Shown: positions 7,010 to 15,447, counted from the stretch's first letter. The stretch is DNA of 34,339 nucleotides from Candidatus Omnitrophota bacterium (GCA_028692655.1 JAQUWY010000018.1:1-34339), one strand, 5' to 3'. Notes: a model not told the origin generated them from the letters alone. Translations and numbers: made by a program.

Positions 7010-7965
7010 TAGCTGGATTTATATTGTTTGCCGGGTTTCTGTTCAACGAGTTTTTTCTCCTTAAAAGATTCCGCCGGAAAGAAGCAAACAGGGAACACTC
7101 GTTAGCGGAGGATGTCCGGATTTTAGAGAAAAGAGGCGAGGATATAAACAACGAAGTTAAGAAGTGGGAAAATATCTTGTCAGAACGCTTTTCGTTTTAC
7201 GATATCACAAGAAAGATAACACCATATCTTGATAAAGAAGAGCTGGCCCGGGCGTTTATAGGGGAGATGAAATATCTAAACGGGGTTGAAAGCGTGGAGT
7301 TTTACGGCTCTTCCCGAAGAAAGGGCTGGCTTACTTTTAAACTCAAATCCTTTGAGCAAGATTATATATGTATTAAAACCACTTCCCATGAGGTCATAGA
7401 ATGCCTGCCTTATTTTATAAAGTTATTTATTCTCTGCCTTGAAAGAATAGACCTGTACCGAAAGCTTCAGGAGCTATCCATACATGATTCATTAACGGGG
7501 ATTTACAACCGTAGGTATTTTATGCAGCGGTTTGCCGAAGAGTTCCAACGGGCAAAACAATTTAATCTTAATCTGGCTTTTCTTATGATTGATATAGATA
7601 ACTTTAAAAAAATCAACGATACTTATGGGCATTTAGTGGGGGATGTTGTTTTAAGAGAAGTAGCAGTTGTTATAAAAGAAAGTACCCGCGAAATAGATTT
7701 TCTTGCCAGGTTTGGCGGAGAAGAATTCTCGGCAGTTTTGTTAGAAACAGGTAAGGATGAAGCGGTTGGGGCGGGTAAGCGTATAAATGAGAGGGTGATT
7801 CAGAAAAAGATTCACGCTTTTGATGAAATTTTAAGTGTGAGTGTAAGCATAGGCGTAGCATGCTTTCCTCAAAATGCTTTATACCCCGATGTTCTTCTGG
7901 AAGTAGCTGATAAAGCGATGTATCAGGCTAAACTTTCCGGCCGTAACCGCGTTTGTTTCTTCTAA
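6997..7965 (+). CDS. Membrane-anchored GGDEF diguanylate cyclase
   Basis: A second probable c-di-GMP synthase. It has one N-terminal membrane helix (about residues 2-22), a charged coiled segment, a degenerate sensor region (about 60-150), and a GGDEF domain (about 160-322). The domain carries MIDIDNFKKINDTYGH and ARFGGEEF. Unlike the upstream paralogue it keeps an RxxD inhibitory site (REID) at the right distance. The start ATG overlaps the end of the upstream gene by 13 bp. The two GGDEF domains are clearly related (same FKKINDTYGH and GGEEF loops), which suggests tandem duplication followed by divergence of the sensor parts. The gene ends just before repeat copy 2. Confidence 0.9.
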   Translation: MFFLIAGFILFAGFLFNEFFLLKRFRRKEANREHSLAEDVRILEKRGEDINNEVKKWENILSERFSFYDITRKITPYLDKEELARAFIGEMKYLNGVESVEFYGSSRRKGWLTFKLKSFEQDYICIKTTSHEVIECLPYFIKLFILCLERIDLYRKLQELSIHDSLTGIYNRRYFMQRFAEEFQRAKQFNLNLAFLMIDIDNFKKINDTYGHLVGDVVLREVAVVIKESTREIDFLARFGGEEFSAVLLETGKDEAVGAGKRINERVIQKKIHAFDEILSVSVSIGVACFPQNALYPDVLLEVADKAMYQAKLSGRNRVCFF

Positions 7966-7976
7966 ATCCAATTCAT

Positions 7977-8278
7977 CAACCATTGTTGCAAACCCGCATT
8001 GCAACGAGGTTTTGCAACGAGGTTATAGGCTGTACAGGTTGAGGCTTAAAAAAAGTCCACGGTCCACGGTCGATAGTCTATAGACCATAGACGATGCAGA
8101 TTGAGGCAAAGGCAAAGGCTAAGGTTGAGGTTAAGGTTAAGGTTGAGGTTGAGGTTGAGGAAAACCGAAGAACCAAAGAACTGAAATACTGAAAGACTAA
8201 AAAACGAAAAGACTTTAAAGCCTTGCCTACCGGCATGCAGGTGCTAAGCGAAAACCGAACACCGCAAACCGAACTGTA
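7977..8278 (+). repeat. Composite word repeat, copy 2 (subfamily II)
   Basis: This fills the gap between the GGDEF pair and pgi. It begins with the ttgcaa-palindrome insert (ccattgttgcaaacccgc), which in copy 1 sits after the hexamers, so this module has moved. Then come acaggttgaggcttaaaaaaa, the gtccacg words, gatgcagattgaggcaaagg, six ggttga/ggttaa hexamers, period-8 A-rich words, the palindrome cttgcctaccggcatgcagg, and accgaacaccgcaaaccga. The A-rich module is a different sequence from copies 1, 3 and 5 but almost identical to inverted copy 4, defining a second subfamily. Confidence 0.9.
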
Positions 8279-8302
8279 GTTTTACGATATTTAATTTTTA
8301 GG

Positions 8303-8330
8303 TTGTAAAAAACTCTGTTTTGTAGATAAT
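8303..8330 (+). promoter_or_regulatory. Possible promoter for pgi
   Basis: TTGTAA (8303-8308), a 16-nt spacer and GATAAT (8325-8330) lie just after repeat copy 2. A Shine-Dalgarno GAAAGGA sits 8 nt before the pgi ATG, so this transcript would have a short normal leader. Confidence 0.35.
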
Positions 8331-8355
8331 AGCCTTTAGTGAAAGGAAACATAAT

Positions 8356-9792
8356 ATGGACAAGAACTTAGAAAAATATTTTTTAGAAGTTTGTGGAGTC
8401 GGCAAAGATGAATTGCCTCAGGACAATCCTTACCGGCAGATAGGCTTTGACGGTGAAAAGAACCGTTTGGGCTGGGTTAAGACGGCGGCTTTTGCCCAGA
8501 TAAAGAAAGCCCTGGAAGAAGTTCTGCCATCGCTTGAAGGTAAAGATAAATTTATTTTTATAGGCATGGGCGGCTCTATTAATGGAATAAAGCCGCTGCT
8601 ATTTCTTTCCGATAAGAAATTCTGTTATACTTTGGATAATCTTGATCCTGAGGCGATAAAGGATTTATTGTCGTCTTTGGGGGGTTTGGACAGGACGTTA
8701 GTGGTTGCGATTTCGAAGTCCGGAACAACAAAGGAAACTCAACTGCTTGCTTCGGCCATGAGGGAGGTATTTCTTAAGCTGCCGGGAGGAGAGGATTGGA
8801 AAAAAAACTTCATATGGCTGAGTGACCCCGAAGCTTTCGGCAAATTAGATGAGCTCGGCTGGCAGGGAGTAAAAAAAGTAGCTATACAGTTTAACGAAAA
8901 GAGCGATATCGGAGGCAGATTTTCTAGCCCCAATACGCTTATCTTTTTCTTGCCATTATTTCTGATATTGCAAAAAAGTTTCCGTGAACTTGAGGGTATA
9001 TATAATTCTTTTTTATCTTCACAAGAGGCCATACGTTCTAAAGCTTTTCGTTTGGCCGAGGAATATAAAGATAAAGCCCGGGCATATTTTTCACCTATGA
9101 CCGGGGAAAAGATGGGAGCTTCGTTTTCTTCCTGGATAGTCCAGCTTTTTCAGGAGTCGCTGGGGTCAAAGCTTGAAGGCCTGGAAGTTAAAACTCTTCC
9201 CAATACGAAAGATAAAGATTGTTTCTTCCCGGTGGAATTGGGGATGGATTTCGATTGTCCCATAGTCGAGATTATGAGCCAGATGTATTTTTTTCAGGTT
9301 TTTGTAGCTTATTATTCTGCCTTCAAAAAAATAAATTTTGTTAATCAGGAATTTGTTGAAAAATATAAGTTTCAAATGAGGAAGCTTCAAGAACAGGAAC
9401 AACATACCAATTTAGAAGTTTTAAAGCTTGAAGATATAGTAAAATCAATCCGCGAAAAGATTAAGCCCAGCCAGAAATTTATAGAAGTGGTCCTTTATTT
9501 CTACCCTGAGGCCGGAGTGATAGAGGATATACGTAAAAGAATAGAAAATGTTTTTAAGGATAAAAAAATTCTTGTTTTTATCGGCAGTGATTGGAATCAT
9601 CAGTCTTATCAGGCGGCTTTTGGGAGCAAAGACACTTTCTATCTTTTACTTCTACTCCCGGAATATAAGCTGGATTTTTCTTTTTTACCGCCGGAAATTC
9701 TCAAGCATAATGTTGAAACTCTTAAAGTCATAGGCGAGGCAACATATCTTACCCTCAGAGATAAGTCCCTTCTTCTGGGATATTCTAATTAG
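8356..9792 (+). CDS. pgi: Glucose-6-phosphate isomerase (divergent, SIS domains)
   Basis: It interconverts glucose-6-phosphate and fructose-6-phosphate in glycolysis. Two SIS sugar-isomerase domains are visible. The first has FIFIGMGGSINGIKPLL (about residue 70) and the phosphate-binding loop SKSGTTKET (about 120). The conserved KSDIGGRFSS follows near 185. The second half (about 290-478) contains FPVELGMDFDCPIVEIM and FVNQEFVEKYK, similar to the isomerase part of transaldolase/Pgi fusions. Length (478 aa) is within the family range. RBS and start are clear. Divergence from the E. coli type means the second catalytic half is assigned with less certainty. It is followed by pta and ackA, consistent with a sugar-to-acetate route. 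Confidence 0.85.
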   Translation: MDKNLEKYFLEVCGVGKDELPQDNPYRQIGFDGEKNRLGWVKTAAFAQIKKALEEVLPSLEGKDKFIFIGMGGSINGIKPLLFLSDKKFCYTLDNLDPEAIKDLLSSLGGLDRTLVVAISKSGTTKETQLLASAMREVFLKLPGGEDWKKNFIWLSDPEAFGKLDELGWQGVKKVAIQFNEKSDIGGRFSSPNTLIFFLPLFLILQKSFRELEGIYNSFLSSQEAIRSKAFRLAEEYKDKARAYFSPMTGEKMGASFSSWIVQLFQESLGSKLEGLEVKTLPNTKDKDCFFPVELGMDFDCPIVEIMSQMYFFQVFVAYYSAFKKINFVNQEFVEKYKFQMRKLQEQEQHTNLEVLKLEDIVKSIREKIKPSQKFIEVVLYFYPEAGVIEDIRKRIENVFKDKKILVFIGSDWNHQSYQAAFGSKDTFYLLLLLPEYKLDFSFLPPEILKHNVETLKVIGEATYLTLRDKSLLLGYSN

Positions 9793-9894
9793 CAGGTAAA
9801 CTCAACGGGGTTATATTTAGCGGCTTACAGGGATTGTCATTGCTGCCAAAGGGCTCAGGGCTTCTCTGGTTGAGACGGCCGGCTCTGTAACTGC

Positions 9895-9923
9895 TTGAAA
9901 AAACAAGAGTTTTGTGGTAATAT
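9895..9923 (+). promoter_or_regulatory. Sigma70-type promoter for pta-ackA
   Basis: TTGAAA (9895-9900), a 17-nt spacer and TAATAT (9918-9923). The predicted start is about 9930, giving a 40-nt leader that contains the pta Shine-Dalgarno. The spacing is optimal and the hexamers are close to consensus. The 100 bp before it show nothing recognisable. Confidence 0.6.
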
Positions 9924-9970
9924 TCAACTTGTTTTAAATCCGGAAATAATTAAACGAAAGGAGTTTGGCT

Positions 9971-10936
9971 ATGGAAAAAGTTATTCAGGATTTACGCGAT
10001 AAAGCCAGAAAGGATCCCAAAGTAATAGTCTTCCCTGAAGCCAATGACGATAGGGTATTTGAGGCAGTAAAAAGGATTAAAGACGAAGGGATTGCTAAGC
10101 CCTTATTGCTTACTCAGGACAATCTTGAGCCGGAACGCCAGGAAGAGTTTGCCAATCTTTTCTTTGAGCGCAAACAGGCTAAGGGCGTGACTTTTGAAGA
10201 AGCGCGGGAATTAATGGAAAATCCTTTATATTATGGCGCAATGCTTACTAGATATGGTTATGCTGACGGGTTTGTGGCCGGCGCTAAATTTACCACCTCT
10301 TCAGTTATCAGGACAGCCCTGAGCTGCCTTGAGGTAGATAAAAAAGCGGGAATCGTATCGAGTTGTTTTATTATGGCTATTCCTAACTGCTCCTATGGTG
10401 AAAGAGGGGTATTCATATATGCTGATTGCGGTGTGATACCTTATCCTACAAGTGATCAGCTTGCTAATATTGCGGTTTCCAGCGCTTATTTTGCAAAAAC
10501 AGTTCTGGATATTGTTCCCAGGGTTGCACTTTTGAGCTTTTCAACTAAAGGGAGTGCCGCAGGAAGGTGGGTTGATAAGATAAAAGAAGCGGTAGAAATT
10601 GCTAACGGCAAAAACAGCGGATTTATGATTGACGGAGAGCTTCAAGGCGACAGTGCGCTTGACCCGGAAGTGGCAAGCCGAAAACTTGACCAGAGTGATG
10701 TCGCCGGCAAAGCCAATGTATTGATTTTCCCTAACCTTGATGCCGGAAATATCTGTTATAAATTGACCCAACGTCTGGCTAAGGGCAGGGCTGTCGGGCC
10801 TATAGTTTTAGGAACGATTCAGCCGTGCAGTGATCTGTCCAGAGGTTGCGAGGTAGAGGATATAGTTGATTGTGCCGCGGTTACTGTAATCAGGGCTCAG
10901 AACAGAGAGCTTCTCAGGCAGAAGGAACAGGATTAG
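9971..10936 (+). CDS. pta: Phosphate acetyltransferase
   Basis: It converts acetyl-CoA and phosphate to acetyl phosphate and CoA. The sequence shows the Pta/PTB fold: VIVFPEANDDRVFEA at the start, a mid segment ADGFVAGAKFTTSSVIRTAL, SGFMIDGELQGDSALD near residue 215, ANVLIFPNLDAGNICYK, and the closing GPIVLGTIQPCSDLSRGC. Its 321 aa match the short, single-domain Pta type without the N-terminal regulatory DRTGG part. The track start (TTG 9965) is too close to the AAAGGAG ribosome site. ATG 9971 has 7-nt spacing and is preferred. ackA follows 63 bp later, and the pair yields acetate and ATP. Confidence 0.93.
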   Translation: MEKVIQDLRDKARKDPKVIVFPEANDDRVFEAVKRIKDEGIAKPLLLTQDNLEPERQEEFANLFFERKQAKGVTFEEARELMENPLYYGAMLTRYGYADGFVAGAKFTTSSVIRTALSCLEVDKKAGIVSSCFIMAIPNCSYGERGVFIYADCGVIPYPTSDQLANIAVSSAYFAKTVLDIVPRVALLSFSTKGSAAGRWVDKIKEAVEIANGKNSGFMIDGELQGDSALDPEVASRKLDQSDVAGKANVLIFPNLDAGNICYKLTQRLAKGRAVGPIVLGTIQPCSDLSRGCEVEDIVDCAAVTVIRAQNRELLRQKEQD

Positions 10937-10999
10937 CCCGACGCAAAAAAATCAGTTACAAACAAAATTTATCAGCTATTAGCAAAAGGTTTAAAGCCA

Positions 11000-12097
11000 G
11001 TGAAAATATTAGTTATTAATTGCGGCAGTTCGTCAATAAAGTATAAACTCTATGATACCAAGATCAGTTCTTTATTGGCCAAGGGCCTTATCGAGAGGAT
11101 AGGAGAGAAAAACTCTAAGGCGAAAAATCATACAGAGGGGATAAAACTTCTTATATCCAGGATTATAGAAGAAGGTGCTGTTGATAAATTGGAAGAGATA
11201 TCAGCTATAGGCCATAGGGTTGTTCACGGAGGGGAAGTATTCACTCAACCGCACATAATCGACGATGCTGTTATAGGCAAGATAAAGGAATGCGTGCCTT
11301 TAGCGCCTTTGCATAATCCGGCCAACCTGGCAGGTATTTTAAGCTGCGCTAAGGTGCTTCCCGATACGCCTCAGGTTGCTGTATTTGATACTGCTTTTCA
11401 TCAGACCATGCCCGAGGCAGCTTATCTATATGCTATACCCGGGTATTTTTATAAAAAATATAAAATACGTAAATACGGCTTTCATGGTACATCACACCAA
11501 TTTGTGGCTTGCCAGGCTGCTGATATTTTAGGGAAACCTCTGGAAAAAATTAAATTAATCACATGCCATCTAGGTAATGGCTGCAGCATTACCGCTATAG
11601 ATAAAGGAAAATCTATAGATACATCCATGGGTTTTACGCCTCTGGAGGGGTTAATTATGGGCACTCGCTCCGGGGACATCGATGTGGCTGCTGTTTTTCA
11701 TATAATGAAAAAAGAAAAAAAGCATATAGCTGATATGGATGAAATTTTAAATAAGAAAAGCGGCCTCTTGGGGATATCAGGTTTAAGCAATGATTTTAGG
11801 TCTATTGTCGAGGCTGCTAAGCGCGGTAATCGTTTTGCAAAATTAGCTTATGATATGTTTTCTTACCGCATTGAAAAATATATAGGTGCCTATTATTTTG
11901 CTTTAGGCGGGGCAGATGCGATATGCTTTACCGGCGGGATAGGGGAAAATTCCAAAAAGTTTATTTCAGATATCAAAAAAAAGCTTAAGAGAATCATAGA
12001 CAGTAAAACGAAAATCATGGTTGTGCCTACTGACGAAGAACTGATGATTGCCCGTTTGACTTATAAAATGGTTAAGGGAAAACAAAAATGCCATTGA
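11000..12097 (+). CDS. ackA: Acetate kinase
   Basis: It transfers phosphate between acetyl phosphate and ADP, making ATP and acetate. Family marks are MKILVINCGSSSIKYKLYD at the N-terminus (phosphate loop), GHRVVHGGE around residue 75, FDTAFHQTMP, YGFHGTSHQFV, the nucleotide motif HLGNGCSI, GFTPLEGLIMGTRSGDID, and FTGGIGENS near the end. At 365 aa it is somewhat shorter than the usual about 400; the early segment between residues 20 and 60 is compact. The start is GTG with AAAGGT upstream. It forms an operon with pta, and its stop codon lies in the Shine-Dalgarno of panD (TGAGGAGG). Confidence 0.96.
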   Translation: MKILVINCGSSSIKYKLYDTKISSLLAKGLIERIGEKNSKAKNHTEGIKLLISRIIEEGAVDKLEEISAIGHRVVHGGEVFTQPHIIDDAVIGKIKECVPLAPLHNPANLAGILSCAKVLPDTPQVAVFDTAFHQTMPEAAYLYAIPGYFYKKYKIRKYGFHGTSHQFVACQAADILGKPLEKIKLITCHLGNGCSITAIDKGKSIDTSMGFTPLEGLIMGTRSGDIDVAAVFHIMKKEKKHIADMDEILNKKSGLLGISGLSNDFRSIVEAAKRGNRFAKLAYDMFSYRIEKYIGAYYFALGGADAICFTGGIGENSKKFISDIKKKLKRIIDSKTKIMVVPTDEELMIARLTYKMVKGKQKCH

Positions 12098-12107
12098 GGA
12101 GGCAAAG

Positions 12108-12470
12108 ATGATGAGAATGATGCTAAAGTCAAAAATAAGTTACGCCAGTGTTACTGATGCTCAGCTTTATTATAAAGGGAGTATAGCTATTGATGAGGCC
12201 ATAATGAAAGAGGCTGATTTGCTTGAGGGTGAGAGGGTCGATGTTCTAAATTTGCATAATGGAGCCCGCTTGCAGACTTATGTCATAAAAGGAGAAAAGG
12301 AGAGTGGAGTTATCTGCTTAAACGGCCCGGCTGCCCGCTTGGGGTTTAAAGGGGACAAAATCGTTATTATATCTTACGGAATGCTTTCCGACGATGAAAC
12401 AAAAGCCTTTAAGGCTCGTTATGTGGAGTTAGATGAAAACAACAAAATTAAGGATACATACTTGGCCTGA
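12108..12470 (+). CDS. panD: Aspartate 1-decarboxylase (pyruvoyl enzyme)
   Basis: It decarboxylates aspartate to beta-alanine for pantothenate and CoA. The proenzyme cleaves itself between Gly24 and Ser25 to form the pyruvoyl cofactor. Here YKGS places Gly24-Ser25 at exactly those numbers when counted from the ATG at 12108, which supports that start. NGPAAR and KIVIISYG also fit the family. GAGGAGG lies 5 nt upstream. The 120-aa length is normal. It lies between ackA and def and overlaps def by 38 bp. Other pantothenate genes (panB, panC) are not in the window. Confidence 0.95.
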   Translation: MMRMMLKSKISYASVTDAQLYYKGSIAIDEAIMKEADLLEGERVDVLNLHNGARLQTYVIKGEKESGVICLNGPAARLGFKGDKIVIISYGMLSDDETKAFKARYVELDENNKIKDTYLA

Positions 12471-12960
12471 GAGGATTTTAAGAAAAAAACTTCGGCAAGT
12501 AAGAGCCGTTGACTCGCGTGTGCGAAATCTCTTGGAAGAGATGAGTTCTTTTATGCACATAAATGACGGCGTTGGCCTTGCTGCGAATCAAGTTGGTTTG
12601 GATGCGAAGTTGATTGTGGTGCAATGGCAGGATAAATTATTTAAATTAGCCAACCCGAAAATAATAAAACGCCAGGGTATAACTAAATTTTGTGAAGGGT
12701 GCCTGAGTTTTCCCGGGCTGGAATTAGAAGTTAAACGAGCCGAGAAAGTCTGGGTTTCGGGGCTTGATGAAAATAATCAAGATGTTGATTTAGAGCTGGA
12801 AGGAGTGCTGGCGATTATTTTTCAACATGAAATAGACCACGTCAACGGCATTGTTTTTATCGACCGTATATCTTTGCTTGAGAGATTAAAAGCGGCTTTT
12901 AAGCTTAAGGAAATATCAAGGAGAACCAGAAATGCATTGCGTAAACAAGGAAACAAATAG
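12433..12960 (+). CDS. def: Peptide deformylase
   Basis: A metalloenzyme that removes the formyl group from the N-terminal Met of new proteins. All three motifs are intact: GVGLAANQVG (about residue 47), EGCLSFPG with the metal-binding Cys (about 90), and QHEIDHVNG with both metal-binding His (about 132). Length (175 aa) is normal, with a Lys/Arg-rich C-terminal helix. The start overlaps panD by 38 bp and has TGGAG 4 nt upstream. The following Cys-rich gene overlaps its end by 29 bp, suggesting translational coupling through the chain ackA-panD-def-Cys protein. Confidence 0.96.
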   Translation: MKTTKLRIHTWPERILRKKLRQVRAVDSRVRNLLEEMSSFMHINDGVGLAANQVGLDAKLIVVQWQDKLFKLANPKIIKRQGITKFCEGCLSFPGLELEVKRAEKVWVSGLDENNQDVDLELEGVLAIIFQHEIDHVNGIVFIDRISLLERLKAAFKLKEISRRTRNALRKQGNK

Positions 12961-13129
12961 CAGGGATTGCCCTTGCACGTATTCTTCCTGTTCACGGAAG
13001 GGGGTGTGCTGTGAATGTGTAAAATATCACTTATCTAATGATGAGCTTCCAGGTTGTTTCTTCCCGCCTGAAGCTGAGAAAACTTATAACCGTTCACGGG
13101 AATATTACATCTCTTTATTTAAAAAATAA
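12932..13129 (+). CDS. Small cysteine-rich protein (DUF6485-like)
   Basis: A 65-residue protein with eight cysteines (residues 3, 13, 15, 20, 26, 27, 29, 42) in the pattern CPC...C...CCEC...C, followed by a Tyr-rich tail. I recognise it as resembling the small DUF6485 proteins, whose function is unknown. Spacing and number of Cys suggest binding of zinc or an iron-sulfur cluster. The start is well supported: AAGGAGA 7 nt upstream, within the end of def. The gene overlaps def by 29 bp and ends 4 bp before the trxB start, so it may be expressed with a thiol reductase. No signal peptide is present. Confidence 0.75.
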   Translation: MHCVNKETNSRDCPCTYSSCSRKGVCCECVKYHLSNDELPGCFFPPEAEKTYNRSREYYISLFKK

Positions 13130-13133
13130 ATAT

Positions 13134-14075
13134 ATGGAAGTTAAGAACACTGAAATTATTATAATCGGGGCTGGAATTGCCGGTGTGAGCGCTGCGGTTT
13201 ATGCTAAACGTTCAGGCCTTGATTTTGTTCTATGCGAAGAAAAAGCTGTCGGCGGCCAGCTCTTGTTGATGGAAAAGATAGATAATTACATAGGGTTGGG
13301 GCTGGGATTAAAAGGCTGGGATTTAGCCAATAATCTTGATAAAACTTTGTCTGAGCTGGGCATACCTGTTGTTTCGGGTAAAATAACCGATAGCGTGATT
13401 AATGAATCTGCGTCCAAGGTTGATGTGATGATTGAAGGGGTAACTTATGAAGCGAAAGGGTGTATTGTAGCTACAGGGGCGGCTTTTGAAAAACTGGGCG
13501 TTAAGGGTGAAGCTGAATTTTCCGGTAAAGGGGTGTCCTATTGTGCGGTATGTGATGGTTTTTTCTTTCGTGATAAAAACGTGGCGGTTGTAGGAGGAGG
13601 AAATACTGCGGTTGAAGAAGCTATGTATCTGTCAGGCATAGCAAAGAAGGTTACGCTTATACATCGCCGGGATAAACTGCGAGCCCTTGATTATCTACAA
13701 AAAGAAATGGCTCAGAAAGATAACATTGAAGTTGTATATAATAGTGTGGTTGAAGAAATCAACGGCAGTAGAATTTTAGAAAAGATATCTCTTAAGAATG
13801 TTGCCGATAATCAACGGCAGGAATTAATAATTGACGGCTTATTTGTTGCAGTGGGGGTTAAACCTAATACAGAGCAGTTCAAGGGCAAGCTTTCGATGGA
13901 TGAGAAGGGGTTTATTATTACGAATGAAGAGATGCAGGCTTCTTCTAAGTTGATTTGGGCCGCCGGTGATTGTCGTAGGCGGCCTTTACGGCAATTGATA
14001 ACCGCAGCTTCCGAAGGGGCTATAGCCTCTATGGGCGCATATAAGTATCTTAAGGGCCGATATGTAAGTGTTTAG
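13134..14075 (+). CDS. trxB: Thioredoxin reductase (FAD/NADPH)
   Basis: A flavoprotein that uses NADPH to reduce thioredoxin or a similar redox partner. Seen are the FAD-binding IIIGAGIAGVSAA (about residues 9-21), the redox-active CAVC (137-140; CATC is more usual) in SYCAVCDGFFF, the NADPH site GGGNTAVEEA with HRRD following, and the terminal FAD motif WAAGDCR. The track's start at 13038 would run through the preceding Cys-rich gene. ATG 13134 gives the standard N-terminus and 313 aa, normal for the family. No Shine-Dalgarno is seen, only A/T-rich sequence. No thioredoxin gene is in the window. Confidence 0.93.
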   Translation: MEVKNTEIIIIGAGIAGVSAAVYAKRSGLDFVLCEEKAVGGQLLLMEKIDNYIGLGLGLKGWDLANNLDKTLSELGIPVVSGKITDSVINESASKVDVMIEGVTYEAKGCIVATGAAFEKLGVKGEAEFSGKGVSYCAVCDGFFFRDKNVAVVGGGNTAVEEAMYLSGIAKKVTLIHRRDKLRALDYLQKEMAQKDNIEVVYNSVVEEINGSRILEKISLKNVADNQRQELIIDGLFVAVGVKPNTEQFKGKLSMDEKGFIITNEEMQASSKLIWAAGDCRRRPLRQLITAASEGAIASMGAYKYLKGRYVSV

Positions 14076-14081
14076 ATAAAA

Positions 14082-15059
14082 GTGAAAAAGAAATTCTTTT
14101 TTATTTTTCGTCTTATTATAACTGCTTCAATCCTCATAGCTCTTTTTAAATTTGTACCCTACAAAAAAATAGTTGAGGTATACAAGAACTCTTCAAAGTT
14201 GTATCTTGTCTTAGGGGGTGTCTTGTTTTTTCTCAGTTACCTGGTGGCTTTATTCAGGTGGAGATTCTTGCTTGTTTCTTTGAAAATAAAAGCTTCCCTG
14301 AGGGAAGTGTGTTACTCTTTTTTTTGCGGGCTTTTTTTTAATTTATTTTTTCCTTCCTTTGTAGCCGGAGATGTTTTCAGGGCTTTTAGTATTTCTTATC
14401 GGCACGGCCATCCGGGTAAAATTGCTTCCTCGATCTTAATGGACAGATTTAGCGGTTCTACAGCTCTCATGCTTGTGGCTGTTTTTTCCTTTTTCGCGGG
14501 AAGAAACCTGTTTCAAGACAAAACCGTCGTGTTTTCTCTAGTGGTTCTTTTTAGCGCTATTACTTTTATTTCTCTGATAATATTCAGCAAGACGTTTTTT
14601 CTGTTTCTAATGAAGATTTTCAAGAAGCAGTCGGGTTTGAGAAAGAAAATACTTTCTTTTCATGACCATCTTTATTTTTTTAAAAAAAACCCGGCAATTT
14701 TTTTTAAAAGCCTGCTTTTTTCTTTCCCGATTCAAGTTCTTACTCCCTTAGGATTTTTTGTCGCCTCGAAAGGATTTCATCTAGATATAGGGGTCTTGTA
14801 TTTTTTGACTTTGGTGCCTATAGTGGGGGCAATCGCGCTTATCCCGATAACTATTGCCGGGGCAGGTACCCGGGAAGCCTCAGCGGTTTATTTCTTTTCT
14901 CTTGTAGGTATCGACAAAAGTATCGGACTGGGTATTTCGTTGCTTAACCTGATCTTTATGATAATCATGGGTATTTTAGGAGGAATCCTTTATGTTAGTG
15001 TATATCATAGATGGTTTCAATCTCGTCCATCGGGTAAAAAACCTGAAAAATTCAGTTGA
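14082..15059 (+). CDS. YbhN/AglD-type membrane protein (UPF0104)
   Basis: An integral membrane protein of the lysylphosphatidylglycerol synthase transmembrane-domain superfamily (UPF0104). It has about eight hydrophobic segments across 325 residues. The family marks are the segment RWRFLLVSL in the second helix, FFNLFFPSFVAGDVFRAF (about residue 85) and DRFSG shortly after. Only the membrane domain is present; there is no soluble aminoacyl-transferase domain, so it is not a complete MprF. Such proteins are thought to act on lipid or glycan transfer at the membrane. The start is GTG 6 bp after trxB with a weak ribosome site. Its end overlaps the next gene by 68 bp. Confidence 0.82.
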   Translation: MKKKFFFIFRLIITASILIALFKFVPYKKIVEVYKNSSKLYLVLGGVLFFLSYLVALFRWRFLLVSLKIKASLREVCYSFFCGLFFNLFFPSFVAGDVFRAFSISYRHGHPGKIASSILMDRFSGSTALMLVAVFSFFAGRNLFQDKTVVFSLVVLFSAITFISLIIFSKTFFLFLMKIFKKQSGLRKKILSFHDHLYFFKKNPAIFFKSLLFSFPIQVLTPLGFFVASKGFHLDIGVLYFLTLVPIVGAIALIPITIAGAGTREASAVYFFSLVGIDKSIGLGISLLNLIFMIIMGILGGILYVSVYHRWFQSRPSGKKPEKFS

Positions 15060-15447
15060 GCCCCACTGCAGTTTAATCCGATATATAAGAATGAATAAAC
15101 TTACCGGCAGCCGCAATAATAAAGTCATTATTGTTTTTGACGGTTCATATAATCTTGCGGCTTTCCAGGAGAGAGGGGATTATGAATTATTTTTTAGCCA
15201 GAACTTAAGTGCTGATGAGCTTATTCACAAGAAGCTGAAATCTTTATTAAATAAGAGCCAAGTCGTTGTGGTGAGCGACGATAGAGAGATAAGGGACTTT
15301 ACTAAGCGTGAAGGAGCCAGGAGTCTAAGAATTAATGAGTTTATAAAAATAAAACAGCCGGATGTATCAGAGGCAAAAGATATTGACTATTCTCTCCAGA
15401 GAGAAATTACCGAAGAAATGAGAAAGATATGGTTGAAGGATAAGTAG
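14992..15447 (+). CDS. YacP-like NYN-domain nuclease
   Basis: A PIN-like NYN-domain protein (YacP/DUF901 group), probably an RNase. The N-terminus MLVYIIDGFNLVHRV carries the first catalytic Asp and the conserved Asn of the domain. IIVFDGSYN and VVVSDDREIRDF supply the other acidic residues (about residues 45 and 100). At 151 aa it is near the family length of about 170. The start is fixed by a perfect AGGAGG 8 nt upstream, inside the 3' part of the preceding gene. In Bacillus, YacP (Rae1) cuts mRNA on ribosomes; whether this protein does so is unknown. Repeat copy 3 starts right after the stop codon. Confidence 0.82.
   Translation: MLVYIIDGFNLVHRVKNLKNSVEPHCSLIRYIRMNKLTGSRNNKVIIVFDGSYNLAAFQERGDYELFFSQNLSADELIHKKLKSLLNKSQVVVVSDDREIRDFTKREGARSLRINEFIKIKQPDVSEAKDIDYSLQREITEEMRKIWLKDK

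Noticed and set aside
9793-9894. Possible RNA structure between pgi and pta
   Set aside because: Only a 6-bp TTACAG/CTGTAA pairing is visible, too weak to call.
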